Source of the DNA: Planctomycetota bacterium
GTDB lineage: Bacteria > Planctomycetota > UBA1135 > UBA2386
Direction of reading: 5' to 3'
DNA length: 53,720 bases
Assembly (NCBI GenBank): GCA_016872675.1
Contig: VGZG01000017.1
Span: forward strand, 1 to 53,720
The notes beneath the pieces are model-generated. The model worked only from the letters and a program-made list of their open reading frames with translations, made no database searches and was not told where the DNA came from. This document shows positions 25,054 through 32,032 of this stretch, piece by piece. The stretch's first letter is position 1, and the number at the start of each line of letters is the position of its first letter. The position numbers and the translations under genes were made by a program.

Positions 25054-25538
25054 CGTGTCCCCGCCGGCCGCGCCAGCGACCGCATCAGCGCCAACGCCAA
25101 GACCCCCAGCGCCACCACCGTCGCGACGAACGACCACGGCGTCGTCATCAGCGCGAACGGCAGCGCGAACAGCGTCCAGACCAACGCATTGTCAGGCAGC
25201 CCGCTGAAGGCGAACACGCCACCGACGAGCAGCAGCACGAAGGCCGCGACCCCGACGGCGAACGGACTAGCGACGGCGAGGACGAAGGCCATCCACGGCG
25301 TCACCGACCGCGGCATCGCCCGCAGCAGCGCCGCGTTCGCCCAGCCGACCAGCAGGCCACCGAGGCAGATCGGCAACAGCACGATCGCAAAGCGCGGCGC
25401 GCCGGTGAAGTCGTTCGGCAGGATGCCAGCGCCCAGCACGAGGCCGGGGCCGACGGCGGCATGGGCGAGCGCCAGGGCAAGGGCGCGGGGCGCGAACGCC
25501 GGCGCGGCGGCAGCAGGCACGACGAAGGGCGCGGTCAT
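25050..25538 (-). CDS. Polytopic membrane protein of unknown function
   Basis: A 162-residue hydrophobic protein with about four or five transmembrane helices (RALALALAHAAVGPGLVLGAGI, FAIVLLPICLGGLLVGWANA, TPWMAFVLAVASPFAVGVAAFVLLLVGGVF, LVWTLFALPFALMT and SFVATVVALGVLALALM). No family was recognised. It is the first gene of a two-gene operon with the VLRF1 factor and overlaps it by four bases. A TATGCT hexamer ends 9 nt before its ATG. Confidence 0.75.
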   Translation of the reverse strand: MTAPFVVPAAAAPAFAPRALALALAHAAVGPGLVLGAGILPNDFTGAPRFAIVLLPICLGGLLVGWANAALLRAMPRSVTPWMAFVLAVASPFAVGVAAFVLLLVGGVFAFSGLPDNALVWTLFALPFALMTTPWSFVATVVALGVLALALMRSLARPAGTR

Positions 25539-25547
25539 CGGCGCGGC

Positions 25548-25553
25548 AGCATA
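25548..25553 (-). promoter_or_regulatory. -10 element of a probable leaderless promoter (TATGCT)
   Basis: On the minus strand TATGCT ends 9 nt before the ATG at 25538 and drives the membrane protein/VLRF1 operon. It lies back-to-back with the promoter for 25611. Confidence 0.6.
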
Positions 25554-25594
25554 GCAGCGCGCACGCCGCGCTTCGGCCGTCGGCCCGCGGCGGG

Positions 25595-25600
25595 TAGGCT
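25595..25600 (+). promoter_or_regulatory. -10 element (TAGGCT) for the glycosyltransferase operon
   Basis: TAGGCT ends 10 nt before the GTG at 25611. TTCGGC (25572-25577) is 17 nt upstream, as in the kinase promoter at 18225-18253. Confidence 0.6.
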
Positions 25601-25610
25601 GTCACGCGGC

Positions 25611-26882
25611 GTGCGCATCACCTTCGTCGTCCATCAGTTTCCGCCGCGCTACTTCACCGGCACGGAGACCTACGCGCTCGCCGTCGGCAAGGAACTGCGC
25701 CGGCGCGGCCACGACGTCGACGTCTTCACGCTCGATCCGGCGTTTGGCGAGGCGACTGGCCCGTGGCGCGATTCGCGCGAGACCGTCGATGACCTGCCAG
25801 TGCGGCGACTCAACTACTGGATGCGCATCGTGCCCGACTGGGTCACGGCCGAATACCGGCACCCGCTGATGGCCGCGACCTTCGCGCACCATCTCGCCGA
25901 ACGGCGGACCGAAGTCGTGCACAGTTTTCATCTGCGTCACGTCGGCGCCGATCTGCTCGACACGGCGCGGCTGCACGGCGCGCGCACGGTGGTCTCGCTG
26001 ACCGACTTCTGGTTCCTGTGCCCGCGCGTGATCTTGATGAAGCGCGACGGCAGCGCCTGCGACGGGCCGCCGGACGGCGGCCGGGGCTGCCTCGCCTGCC
26101 ACGTGCCGGACCTGATCGGACCGCCACAAGACGACGCCGAGCGGCAACGCCGCGACCGCGCTCTGCTGGCACGCCCGTCGTACCTGCGGGACCGCCTGCT
26201 CGCCGCCGACGCCCTCGTCGCGCCGACCAGCTTCCTCGCCGGCATGTTCGCGCACAACGGCGTGCCCGAAGGTCGTATCGCAGTACGCGGCTATGGCATC
26301 GATGCAAGAGGCATTGCCGCACAGGTGGCGGCCACGCCGCGCGTGCCGCGGCCGCTGACGTTTGGCTTCTTTGGCACGTTCGGCCCGCACAAGGCGCCGC
26401 ACGTGCTCGTCGACGCGCTGGCGCAGGTGCGCGGCGACTGTCGCGCGCTGCTGCACGGCCGCACGAGCGACTTCCCCGACTACGCCGGCGGCCTGCTGGC
26501 CGCGGCGGCGAAGGACCCGCGCGTATCGGTCCTGCCGCCCTTCGACCGCGTTGGCCTCGCGGCAGCCCTCGCTTCGATCGACGTGCTGATCGTGCCGAGC
26601 ACGTGGCACGAAAACGCGCCATTCGTCGTGCTCGAGGCCCGCGCCGCCGGCCTGCCGGTGCTCGCCAGCCGCTTCGGCGGCCTGCAGGAAGTCGTGCGCC
26701 ACGAGGTCGACGGCGAGCTGTTCGCGCCCGGCGACGCCGGCGACCTGGCGCGCCGCCTGCAGCGCCTCTGCGACGAGCCGGGACGTCTTGCGCGCTATCG
26801 CGCCGCCGTGCAGCCACCGCGAACGATCGAACAGGCCGTCGACGACTTCGAAGCCCTGTACCAGGAGGCGCCAGCCCGATGA
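25611..26882 (+). CDS. Family 4 glycosyltransferase with four-Cys insertion
   Basis: A 423-residue GT-B enzyme. The start at GTG 25611 gives MRITFVVHQFPPRYFTGTETYALAVGKEL, a typical GT4 donor-lobe start. The C-terminal lobe contains FGFFGTFGPHKAPHVLVDAL and the EX7E-type active-site region PSTWHENAPFVVLEARAAGLPVLAS. A four-Cys insertion at Cys137, Cys150, Cys160 and Cys163 (FWFLCPR, DGSACDGPPDGGRGC, LAC) could bind zinc or an iron-sulfur cluster. The paralogue at 36637 has the same residues at identical positions. It is first in a three-gene operon and overlaps the next gene by four bases. Confidence 0.9.
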   Translation: MRITFVVHQFPPRYFTGTETYALAVGKELRRRGHDVDVFTLDPAFGEATGPWRDSRETVDDLPVRRLNYWMRIVPDWVTAEYRHPLMAATFAHHLAERRTEVVHSFHLRHVGADLLDTARLHGARTVVSLTDFWFLCPRVILMKRDGSACDGPPDGGRGCLACHVPDLIGPPQDDAERQRRDRALLARPSYLRDRLLAADALVAPTSFLAGMFAHNGVPEGRIAVRGYGIDARGIAAQVAATPRVPRPLTFGFFGTFGPHKAPHVLVDALAQVRGDCRALLHGRTSDFPDYAGGLLAAAAKDPRVSVLPPFDRVGLAAALASIDVLIVPSTWHENAPFVVLEARAAGLPVLASRFGGLQEVVRHEVDGELFAPGDAGDLARRLQRLCDEPGRLARYRAAVQPPRTIEQAVDDFEALYQEAPAR

Positions 26883-28357
26883 CCGCGCCCATCGTCGTCT
26901 GGCAGGGTTGGCCGCACGCACCAGCGCCGCTCGTGGCGATCGCGGCGGCACGCCGGACGCCGGGGTGGCGGCTCGTCGATGACGCCGGCCGGCAACTGCC
27001 GTGGAGCGCGGCGCGCCGCGGGCGCGAGACGCTGCGCGTGCTGTGGCAGCGCGCGCTCGCCAGCGCGCTCGGCGCCGCGGCGCGGCTGGTCAGCGGCAGC
27101 CAGCCGGCGCCCGCGCCCGTGACGACGGACGCGGCCGGGCCCGTCGTGTTGGTCTTGCCGGTGCTGCCCGACCTGTCGCACACGTTCGTGTATCGCGAGA
27201 CGCTGGCGCTGCTCCGGTTGCATCCGGATTGGCGCGTCGTGGTCCTGCGCCGCAACGCGCAGGCGCCGGTGCATCCGGAAGCCCGCGCCCTGCTCGCGCG
27301 CGCGACCTTCTTGCCGCGCGATGGCGTCACCCGCGCAGCGTGGCGGGCGCTGCGCTGGCTCGCGCGCGCGCGTGGACGCGACCTGTTCGCGCTCTATCGC
27401 GCCGAGTCCGGCGGCTCGCCGCACGCGCTGCTCGACAAGCTGGCGCTGCGCGAGGCGCACCATCCCGGCAACGCCTTCCTGCTCGCCGACCTGCTGCGGC
27501 CGCTGCGGCCGCGCCACCTGCACGTCTACGGCTCGACCTGGCCGACCAACGTCGCGATGGGCGCGGCCCGCTTGCTCGGCGCGCCGTTCTCGATCTCGTC
27601 GTACGTCGACTTCGAGTTCGAGTACTCGCACCGCATGCTGGCGGCGAAGTTCCGCGACGCGCGCTTCTTCCGCGTGGTCACTGCGCACTGCCGACGACGA
27701 CTGGCGAGCGTGCTGCCGGCGAGCGCCACCGCGCCGGAGCGCGTGCCGGTGATCTACCTCGGCCTCGATCACGCTGACTGGCGCGAAGTCGCGCCGCTGC
27801 CCGGCGCTGGCGTGCTGGTCAGCGCCGCGCGCATCGTCGCCAAGAAGGGACTGCGGCAAGTGCCGCCAGCGCTGGCGCTGCTGCGCGCGCGCGGCGTCGC
27901 CTGCCGCTGGATCGTCGTCGGCGACGGACCTGAGCTCGCGCAGCTCCGCCAGGACTGCGCGGCCCGAGGCGTCGCCGACCTCGTCGACTTCCTCGGCCCG
28001 CAGGACAACACGGTCGTGCGCCGAGAATTGCTCGGCGCCGACCTCGCCGTGCTACCGTGCGTCATCACCGCCGACGGCGAACGCGACGGCATCCCCATCT
28101 TCCTCGTCGAGGCCATGGCGCTCGGCGTGCCAGTGGTGACGACGCCGATCTCCGGCATCCCCGAGCTCGTACGCGACGGCGAGACCGGCTATCTCGCCGC
28201 CGCGGGCGACGCATCGGCGCTCGCCGACGCACTGGCCCGCGCGCTGGACAACCCAGCCGCCGCTCGCGCCGTCGGCGCTGCCGGCCGCGCCGAGGTGCAT
28301 CGGGCGCTCGACATCGACATCTTGGCGCGGCAGCTCGCCGACCACATCGCCCGATGA
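26879..28357 (+). CDS. Family 4 glycosyltransferase
   Basis: A 492-residue GT-B enzyme with an N-terminal extension of about 90 residues before the first strand (PVVLVLPVLPDLSHTFVYRETLALL). The SHTFVYRE segment also occurs in the C-terminal GT of the 1530-residue protein as YSHTFVYQE, so the two are related. The C-terminal lobe has VSAARIVAKKGLRQVPPAL and the active-site region DGIPIFLVEAMALGVPVVTTPISGIPELV. It probably uses a nucleotide sugar from the nearby UDP-sugar genes, but donor and acceptor are not predictable. It is co-translated with both neighbours through ATGA overlaps. Confidence 0.9.
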   Translation: MTAPIVVWQGWPHAPAPLVAIAAARRTPGWRLVDDAGRQLPWSAARRGRETLRVLWQRALASALGAAARLVSGSQPAPAPVTTDAAGPVVLVLPVLPDLSHTFVYRETLALLRLHPDWRVVVLRRNAQAPVHPEARALLARATFLPRDGVTRAAWRALRWLARARGRDLFALYRAESGGSPHALLDKLALREAHHPGNAFLLADLLRPLRPRHLHVYGSTWPTNVAMGAARLLGAPFSISSYVDFEFEYSHRMLAAKFRDARFFRVVTAHCRRRLASVLPASATAPERVPVIYLGLDHADWREVAPLPGAGVLVSAARIVAKKGLRQVPPALALLRARGVACRWIVVGDGPELAQLRQDCAARGVADLVDFLGPQDNTVVRRELLGADLAVLPCVITADGERDGIPIFLVEAMALGVPVVTTPISGIPELVRDGETGYLAAAGDASALADALARALDNPAAARAVGAAGRAEVHRALDIDILARQLADHIAR

Positions 28358-29448
28358 ACGCGCCTACCCGCGTGCTACTGATCGCGCTGCTGCCGCTGCT
28401 GTGGCTCGCCGTGCTCGCGTTCGCCGTCGTCACACTGCTCGTCGACCTGGTGGCGACGCCGATCGTCCGACTGCTGCGCCGGCCGCCGAGCGACGCCACC
28501 CCGGCTAGCCGCGACGCCTCGATCATCGTGCTCAACTGGAACGGCCTGAGCTTCCTGCGCGAGCTGATGCTGTCGCTACAGATCGCCGTCGCGCGCTGCC
28601 CCGGCGACCACGAGGTCATCGTCGTCGACAACGGCAGCGACGACGGTTCCGCCGAGTGGCTGGCGGCGCAATGCCCGTGGGCGCGGCTCGTGCGCCTGCC
28701 GGCCAACCTGCAGTTCATCCGCGGCAACGCCGCCGGCGCCGCCGTCGCGACCCGCGACATCGTCGTCTTCCTCAACAACGACATGCGAGTCGAGCCGGAC
28801 TGGCTGGTCGAACTACTCGCGCCGTTCGGCGCGCCGGACCTCTTCGCCACCACATCGCGCATCGAGATGGCGGAGCCACGCAGTGAGACGGGCCTGACGC
28901 GCTGCTTCGTGCGCCACGGCGAGATCCGCTTCGTCCAACTGCCGGGCGCGGCCGGCGCGCGACAACCGGCGCTGTGGGCTGGCGGCGGCAGCAGCGCCTT
29001 CGACCGCGCCAAGCACGACGCGATCGGCGGCTTCGAGACCCTCTACGACCCGTGCTACTGCGAGGACGCGAGCCTGTCGTGGCAGGCGTGGCGGCGCGGC
29101 TGGCGCGTCGAGTACGCGCACGCGAGCGTGGTGCACCACGCTCACCGCGGCACGACGATGAAAGTCTTCGGGCGCGCGCGCCTCGAGCGGCTGAGCTGGC
29201 GCAATCGCGAGCTGTTCTTCGTGCGCAACGTCACCGACCCGCTGCTGGTAGCGACGCACGCGCTGATGATGCCGTGGAACCTGCGCAAGCACGCGCGACT
29301 GCTCGGCATGTCGCTGGCGGACGGCGCACTGGCGTGGCTTGCCGCCCTGCCACGGCTGCCGCTGGCGCTGTGGCATCGCGAGACGGCGCGCCGCCACTAC
29401 CGCCGTAGCGATCGCGCGCTACTGCGCGCCGTCAACGGCCCGCGGTGA
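28354..29448 (+). CDS. Membrane-anchored family 2 glycosyltransferase
   Basis: A 364-residue GT-A enzyme. An N-terminal transmembrane helix (VLLIALLPLLWLAVLAFAVVTLLVDLV) precedes the catalytic domain: ASIIVLNWNGLSFLRELM, the nucleotide-binding VIVVDNGSDDGSAEW and the metal-binding FLNNDMRVEPDWL. The acceptor-side motif DPCYCEDASLSWQAWRRGWRV resembles rhamnosyltransferase-type GT2 proteins with an ED pair. Topology suggests action at the inner face of the membrane on a lipid-linked or membrane-bound glycan. It is last in the 25611 operon, and its 3' end overlaps the opposing GT4 gene by 17 nt. Confidence 0.9.
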   Translation: MNAPTRVLLIALLPLLWLAVLAFAVVTLLVDLVATPIVRLLRRPPSDATPASRDASIIVLNWNGLSFLRELMLSLQIAVARCPGDHEVIVVDNGSDDGSAEWLAAQCPWARLVRLPANLQFIRGNAAGAAVATRDIVVFLNNDMRVEPDWLVELLAPFGAPDLFATTSRIEMAEPRSETGLTRCFVRHGEIRFVQLPGAAGARQPALWAGGGSSAFDRAKHDAIGGFETLYDPCYCEDASLSWQAWRRGWRVEYAHASVVHHAHRGTTMKVFGRARLERLSWRNRELFFVRNVTDPLLVATHALMMPWNLRKHARLLGMSLADGALAWLAALPRLPLALWHRETARRHYRRSDRALLRAVNGPR

Positions 29449-30631
29449 CCGCGCGCACGATGTCGCGCAGCGCCGCGAACGCGACTGTGTGGTCGTACTG
29501 CCGCTCGGCCAACGCGCGCCCGGCCTGCGCCAGGGCCACGCCGGCGCCGGCGAGCACGGCGCGCACGGCGGCGACGCCCTCCGCCGGCGTTTCGAAGCGC
29601 AGCCAGTGCCGACCCTCGACGCCAGCGAGCGCCTCGGCGCCGATCGCGGTCGACAGCACCGGCCGACCAAGGGTCCAGGCTTCGACGATCTTGCCGCGTG
29701 TGCCGCCGCCGGTGCGAATCGGCAGGTAGACGGCGTCGCTGGCCGCGTAGTGCGGCTGCACGTCGTGGACCGTGCCCACCACCTCGACGCCTTCGCGCCC
29801 GCGGAAGACGTCGAGTTCGCCATGGTCGGCGCGGCCGACGAGTCGGACGACGAGGCCAGGAAACGCCGCACGCAGGACCGGCAGGTGCGCGTCGACGAGT
29901 TCCGCGACCGCCTCGAGGTTGGGCGGATAGTCCATCGTGCCAACGAACAGCAGGCGCAGCGGCGCCGCCACCGACCGCGGCGGCAGCGGCACGAGGCGCG
30001 CCACGTCAACGGTGACCGGCACCGTGACCACGTGCGCGCCGGGGCAGAGCCGCAGCGCGTTGTCGCGGTCGAGGTCGGAGACGGTGATCGTCGTGTGCGC
30101 GCGGCGCAGCGCCTGTGTTTCGAGCGCGGTGATGGCGCGGGCTTCGCAACGCCGCGTCATGCGCTCGCGCCACGGCCGGCGCGGCCCGTCGCTGCGCGCG
30201 AATACGCCACCCTCGAGGTTGTGCAGGTGCAGCGCCAGCGGCGCCGGGCCCGGCGGCACGACCGGCAGAACGAATGAGCTGTCGGCGACGATCGCCGCCG
30301 GCCGCAGTTCGGCCGCGATCGCCGCCACGGCTGCCACCGCGTCCGCGCCCCAGCGCCGGTCGAGCAGTTCGGAACGCCCGCGGGCCCAGGCCCGCAACTT
30401 CCCAACCAGGCCGGAACGGCGCGGCGCCGGCGCTGGCACGCCGTGGGCGCGCACGCGCGCGCTGGCGGCCAGCGCGGCGAGATTGTGGCGGTCGTCGTCG
30501 CCGACAACGGGCGCGATCAGGTGGGCCTCGTGATCGACGGCGATCGCATCGAGTAGCAACCGCGTGCGGATGCTGCCGCCGTGGGTCAGCGGATGCGGCA
30601 CGTACGGAGCGAGAAGCAGGACGGAGCTCAT
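29432..30631 (-). CDS. Family 4 glycosyltransferase
   Basis: A 399-residue GT-B enzyme from ATG 30631 (MSSVLLLAPYVPHPLTHGGSIRTRLLLDAI). The PHPLTHGG start and the later LRLLFVGTMDYPPNLEAV with PIRTGGGTRGKIVEAWTLGRPVLST match the WcaI/TuaH-like GT4 proteins that often occur in exopolysaccharide clusters. It is monocistronic, convergent and overlapping with the GT2 at 28354. It is divergent from a small coiled-coil gene, with which it shares an intergenic region of about 45 bases. Confidence 0.9.
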   Translation of the reverse strand: MSSVLLLAPYVPHPLTHGGSIRTRLLLDAIAVDHEAHLIAPVVGDDDRHNLAALAASARVRAHGVPAPAPRRSGLVGKLRAWARGRSELLDRRWGADAVAAVAAIAAELRPAAIVADSSFVLPVVPPGPAPLALHLHNLEGGVFARSDGPRRPWRERMTRRCEARAITALETQALRRAHTTITVSDLDRDNALRLCPGAHVVTVPVTVDVARLVPLPPRSVAAPLRLLFVGTMDYPPNLEAVAELVDAHLPVLRAAFPGLVVRLVGRADHGELDVFRGREGVEVVGTVHDVQPHYAASDAVYLPIRTGGGTRGKIVEAWTLGRPVLSTAIGAEALAGVEGRHWLRFETPAEGVAAVRAVLAGAGVALAQAGRALAERQYDHTVAFAALRDIVRAVTAGR

Positions 30632-30663
30632 GGCAGCGCCGTCGCCAGCGCTTCCGCCGAAGG

Positions 30664-30669
30664 TATAGT
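30664..30669 (+). promoter_or_regulatory. -10 element of a probable leaderless promoter (TATAGT)
   Basis: TATAGT ends 7 nt before the GTG at 30677. It is the closest match to TATAAT seen in the window. Confidence 0.65.
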
Positions 30670-30676
30670 CGGCGCC

Positions 30677-30862
30677 GTGACTTCGCCATCCAAGGATCCC
30701 GCCGCCGAGATCGCCGAACTGCGCGAGCGACTCGCGCTCGCCCACGCCTCCCGCGACGACCTGCTGGCGCAGTGCCAGGACATGCTGCGGCTCGTCGAGG
30801 AACTGCAGCGCCGCGTGCGCAAACTCGAAGAGCGCTGCCGCCGCGTGGAGAGCGACCGCTAG
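30677..30862 (+). CDS. Small coiled-coil protein
   Basis: A 61-residue product from GTG 30677. Almost the whole chain is one predicted amphipathic helix with heptads (AEIAELRERLALAHASRDDLL followed by MLRLVEELQRRVRKLEERCRRVE), so a dimeric coiled coil is likely. Two Cys residues are present. The leaderless -10 element 7 nt ahead supports the start. It resembles small helical scaffold or SlyX-like proteins only in general character, and no function can be assigned. It lies between two polysaccharide glycosyltransferase genes on the opposite strand. Confidence 0.62.
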   Translation: MTSPSKDPAAEIAELRERLALAHASRDDLLAQCQDMLRLVEELQRRVRKLEERCRRVESDR

Positions 30863-30917
30863 GAATCGGCGTCACAGGCCGCGTGCCGGGCGACTTAGCC
30901 TGCCGCGACGCAGGCTC

Positions 30918-31886
30918 CTAGCCGATGCCGCGCTCGAGGCGCTTGCCGAGCAGGCGCAGGAACGCGCCGGCGGCGCTCGGCAAGCCAGCGCCAGCCATCG
31001 CGCCGACGTACTGGCCCCAGCACTGCCACTTCACGTACTGGATCGTCCACTTGAGCGCCGCGGTTTCCTCGTCCGGCGGCAAGCCGAGGCTGCGCACGTA
31101 GGCACAGTGCTCCTTGGTGCCGTGCTCGATCGCGCCTTTCAGGCACGCACGATCGGGGATGCCGACGAGGCCAAAGAGCTCGCGTAGGTTGCGATGGTCG
31201 CAGAACGTGCGCTTGCCTTCGGCCCAGGCTGAGCGGTCGTGGCTGTGCGTCACGGCGGCGCCGCCGTGGTGCGCCAGCGTCATGCCAGCGGCGATCGCAC
31301 GCTTGCCGAAGTAGACGTCCTCACCGAAGCGACGCGGGCCAAGCGGAAAGCGCTGCCATGCCGAGCGCCGCAGGCACGACGCGACATTGTCGAAGGCGCA
31401 GAGCATCAGCCGGTCGATCGGTTGCAGGTCGTCGAGCGACTTGCCGTCGGGCAGCCGCTTCTTGGTGACGCCATCGCCCCATCCCGGCCACCCGAGGATG
31501 CGCCGCTTCAGCACCGGTTGGCACTTCGCGCGCGGGATCTGGCGGCACCAGACGCCCGCGACCTGCGGGTCCTCGAACGGCGCCACCATCTTGGCCAGCC
31601 AATCGGTCCCCTGCAGCGTCGCGTCCTGCACTAGCAGGACGACATGCTCGCTGCTGGTCAGCGCGATGGCACGATCACGCGTCCCGCCGTGATCGAACTC
31701 GCGCTGCGGGATCGACGCGACGCGGAAGCCAGCGCGCTGCAACCGCTCGACCGTGCCGTCCGTCGAGCCGCTGTCGATCGCCTGTAACTCGTCGACCACA
31801 ACGCCCTTCTGCGCCAGGATCGCAGCCAAGACTTCGTCGAGCAGGGGGCCGGCGTTCCACGTCGGCATCACGAGGGCAATGGACAC
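30918..31886 (-). CDS. Family 2 glycosyltransferase, rhamnosyltransferase-like
   Basis: A 322-residue GT-A enzyme. The GTG at 31886 starts it as MSIALVMPTWNAGPLLDEVLAAI. Key segments are LQAIDSGSTDGTVERL, REFDHGGTRDRAI, which is characteristic of rhamnosyltransferase-like GT2 proteins, VVLLVQDATLQGTDWL and GEDVYFGKRAIAAG. There is no transmembrane helix, so it should be cytoplasmic or peripherally bound. The sugar is a guess from family resemblance, and no dTDP-rhamnose genes are in the window. It is divergent from the large fusion gene at 32033. Confidence 0.88.
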   Translation of the reverse strand: MSIALVMPTWNAGPLLDEVLAAILAQKGVVVDELQAIDSGSTDGTVERLQRAGFRVASIPQREFDHGGTRDRAIALTSSEHVVLLVQDATLQGTDWLAKMVAPFEDPQVAGVWCRQIPRAKCQPVLKRRILGWPGWGDGVTKKRLPDGKSLDDLQPIDRLMLCAFDNVASCLRRSAWQRFPLGPRRFGEDVYFGKRAIAAGMTLAHHGGAAVTHSHDRSAWAEGKRTFCDHRNLRELFGLVGIPDRACLKGAIEHGTKEHCAYVRSLGLPPDEETAALKWTIQYVKWQCWGQYVGAMAGAGLPSAAGAFLRLLGKRLERGIG

Positions 31887-32010
31887 GCCGCCATCTTGCC
31901 GGCCCGCAACCCCGCGTGCCACATGGGCTGGCGAGCGGCCTTCGGCCAGGTATCGCCGCCAACCGATGATGCCGTCGAAGGTTCCGCTGTCTCACCGCCC
32001 GTTACGGCAT

Positions 32011-32016
32011 TACCCT
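32011..32016 (+). promoter_or_regulatory. Possible -10 element (TACCCT) for the large fusion gene
   Basis: TACCCT ends 16 nt before the ATG at 32033, giving a very short leader without a Shine-Dalgarno sequence. Confidence 0.45.
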
Positions 32017-32032
32017 TCCAACCCTGCGCCGC

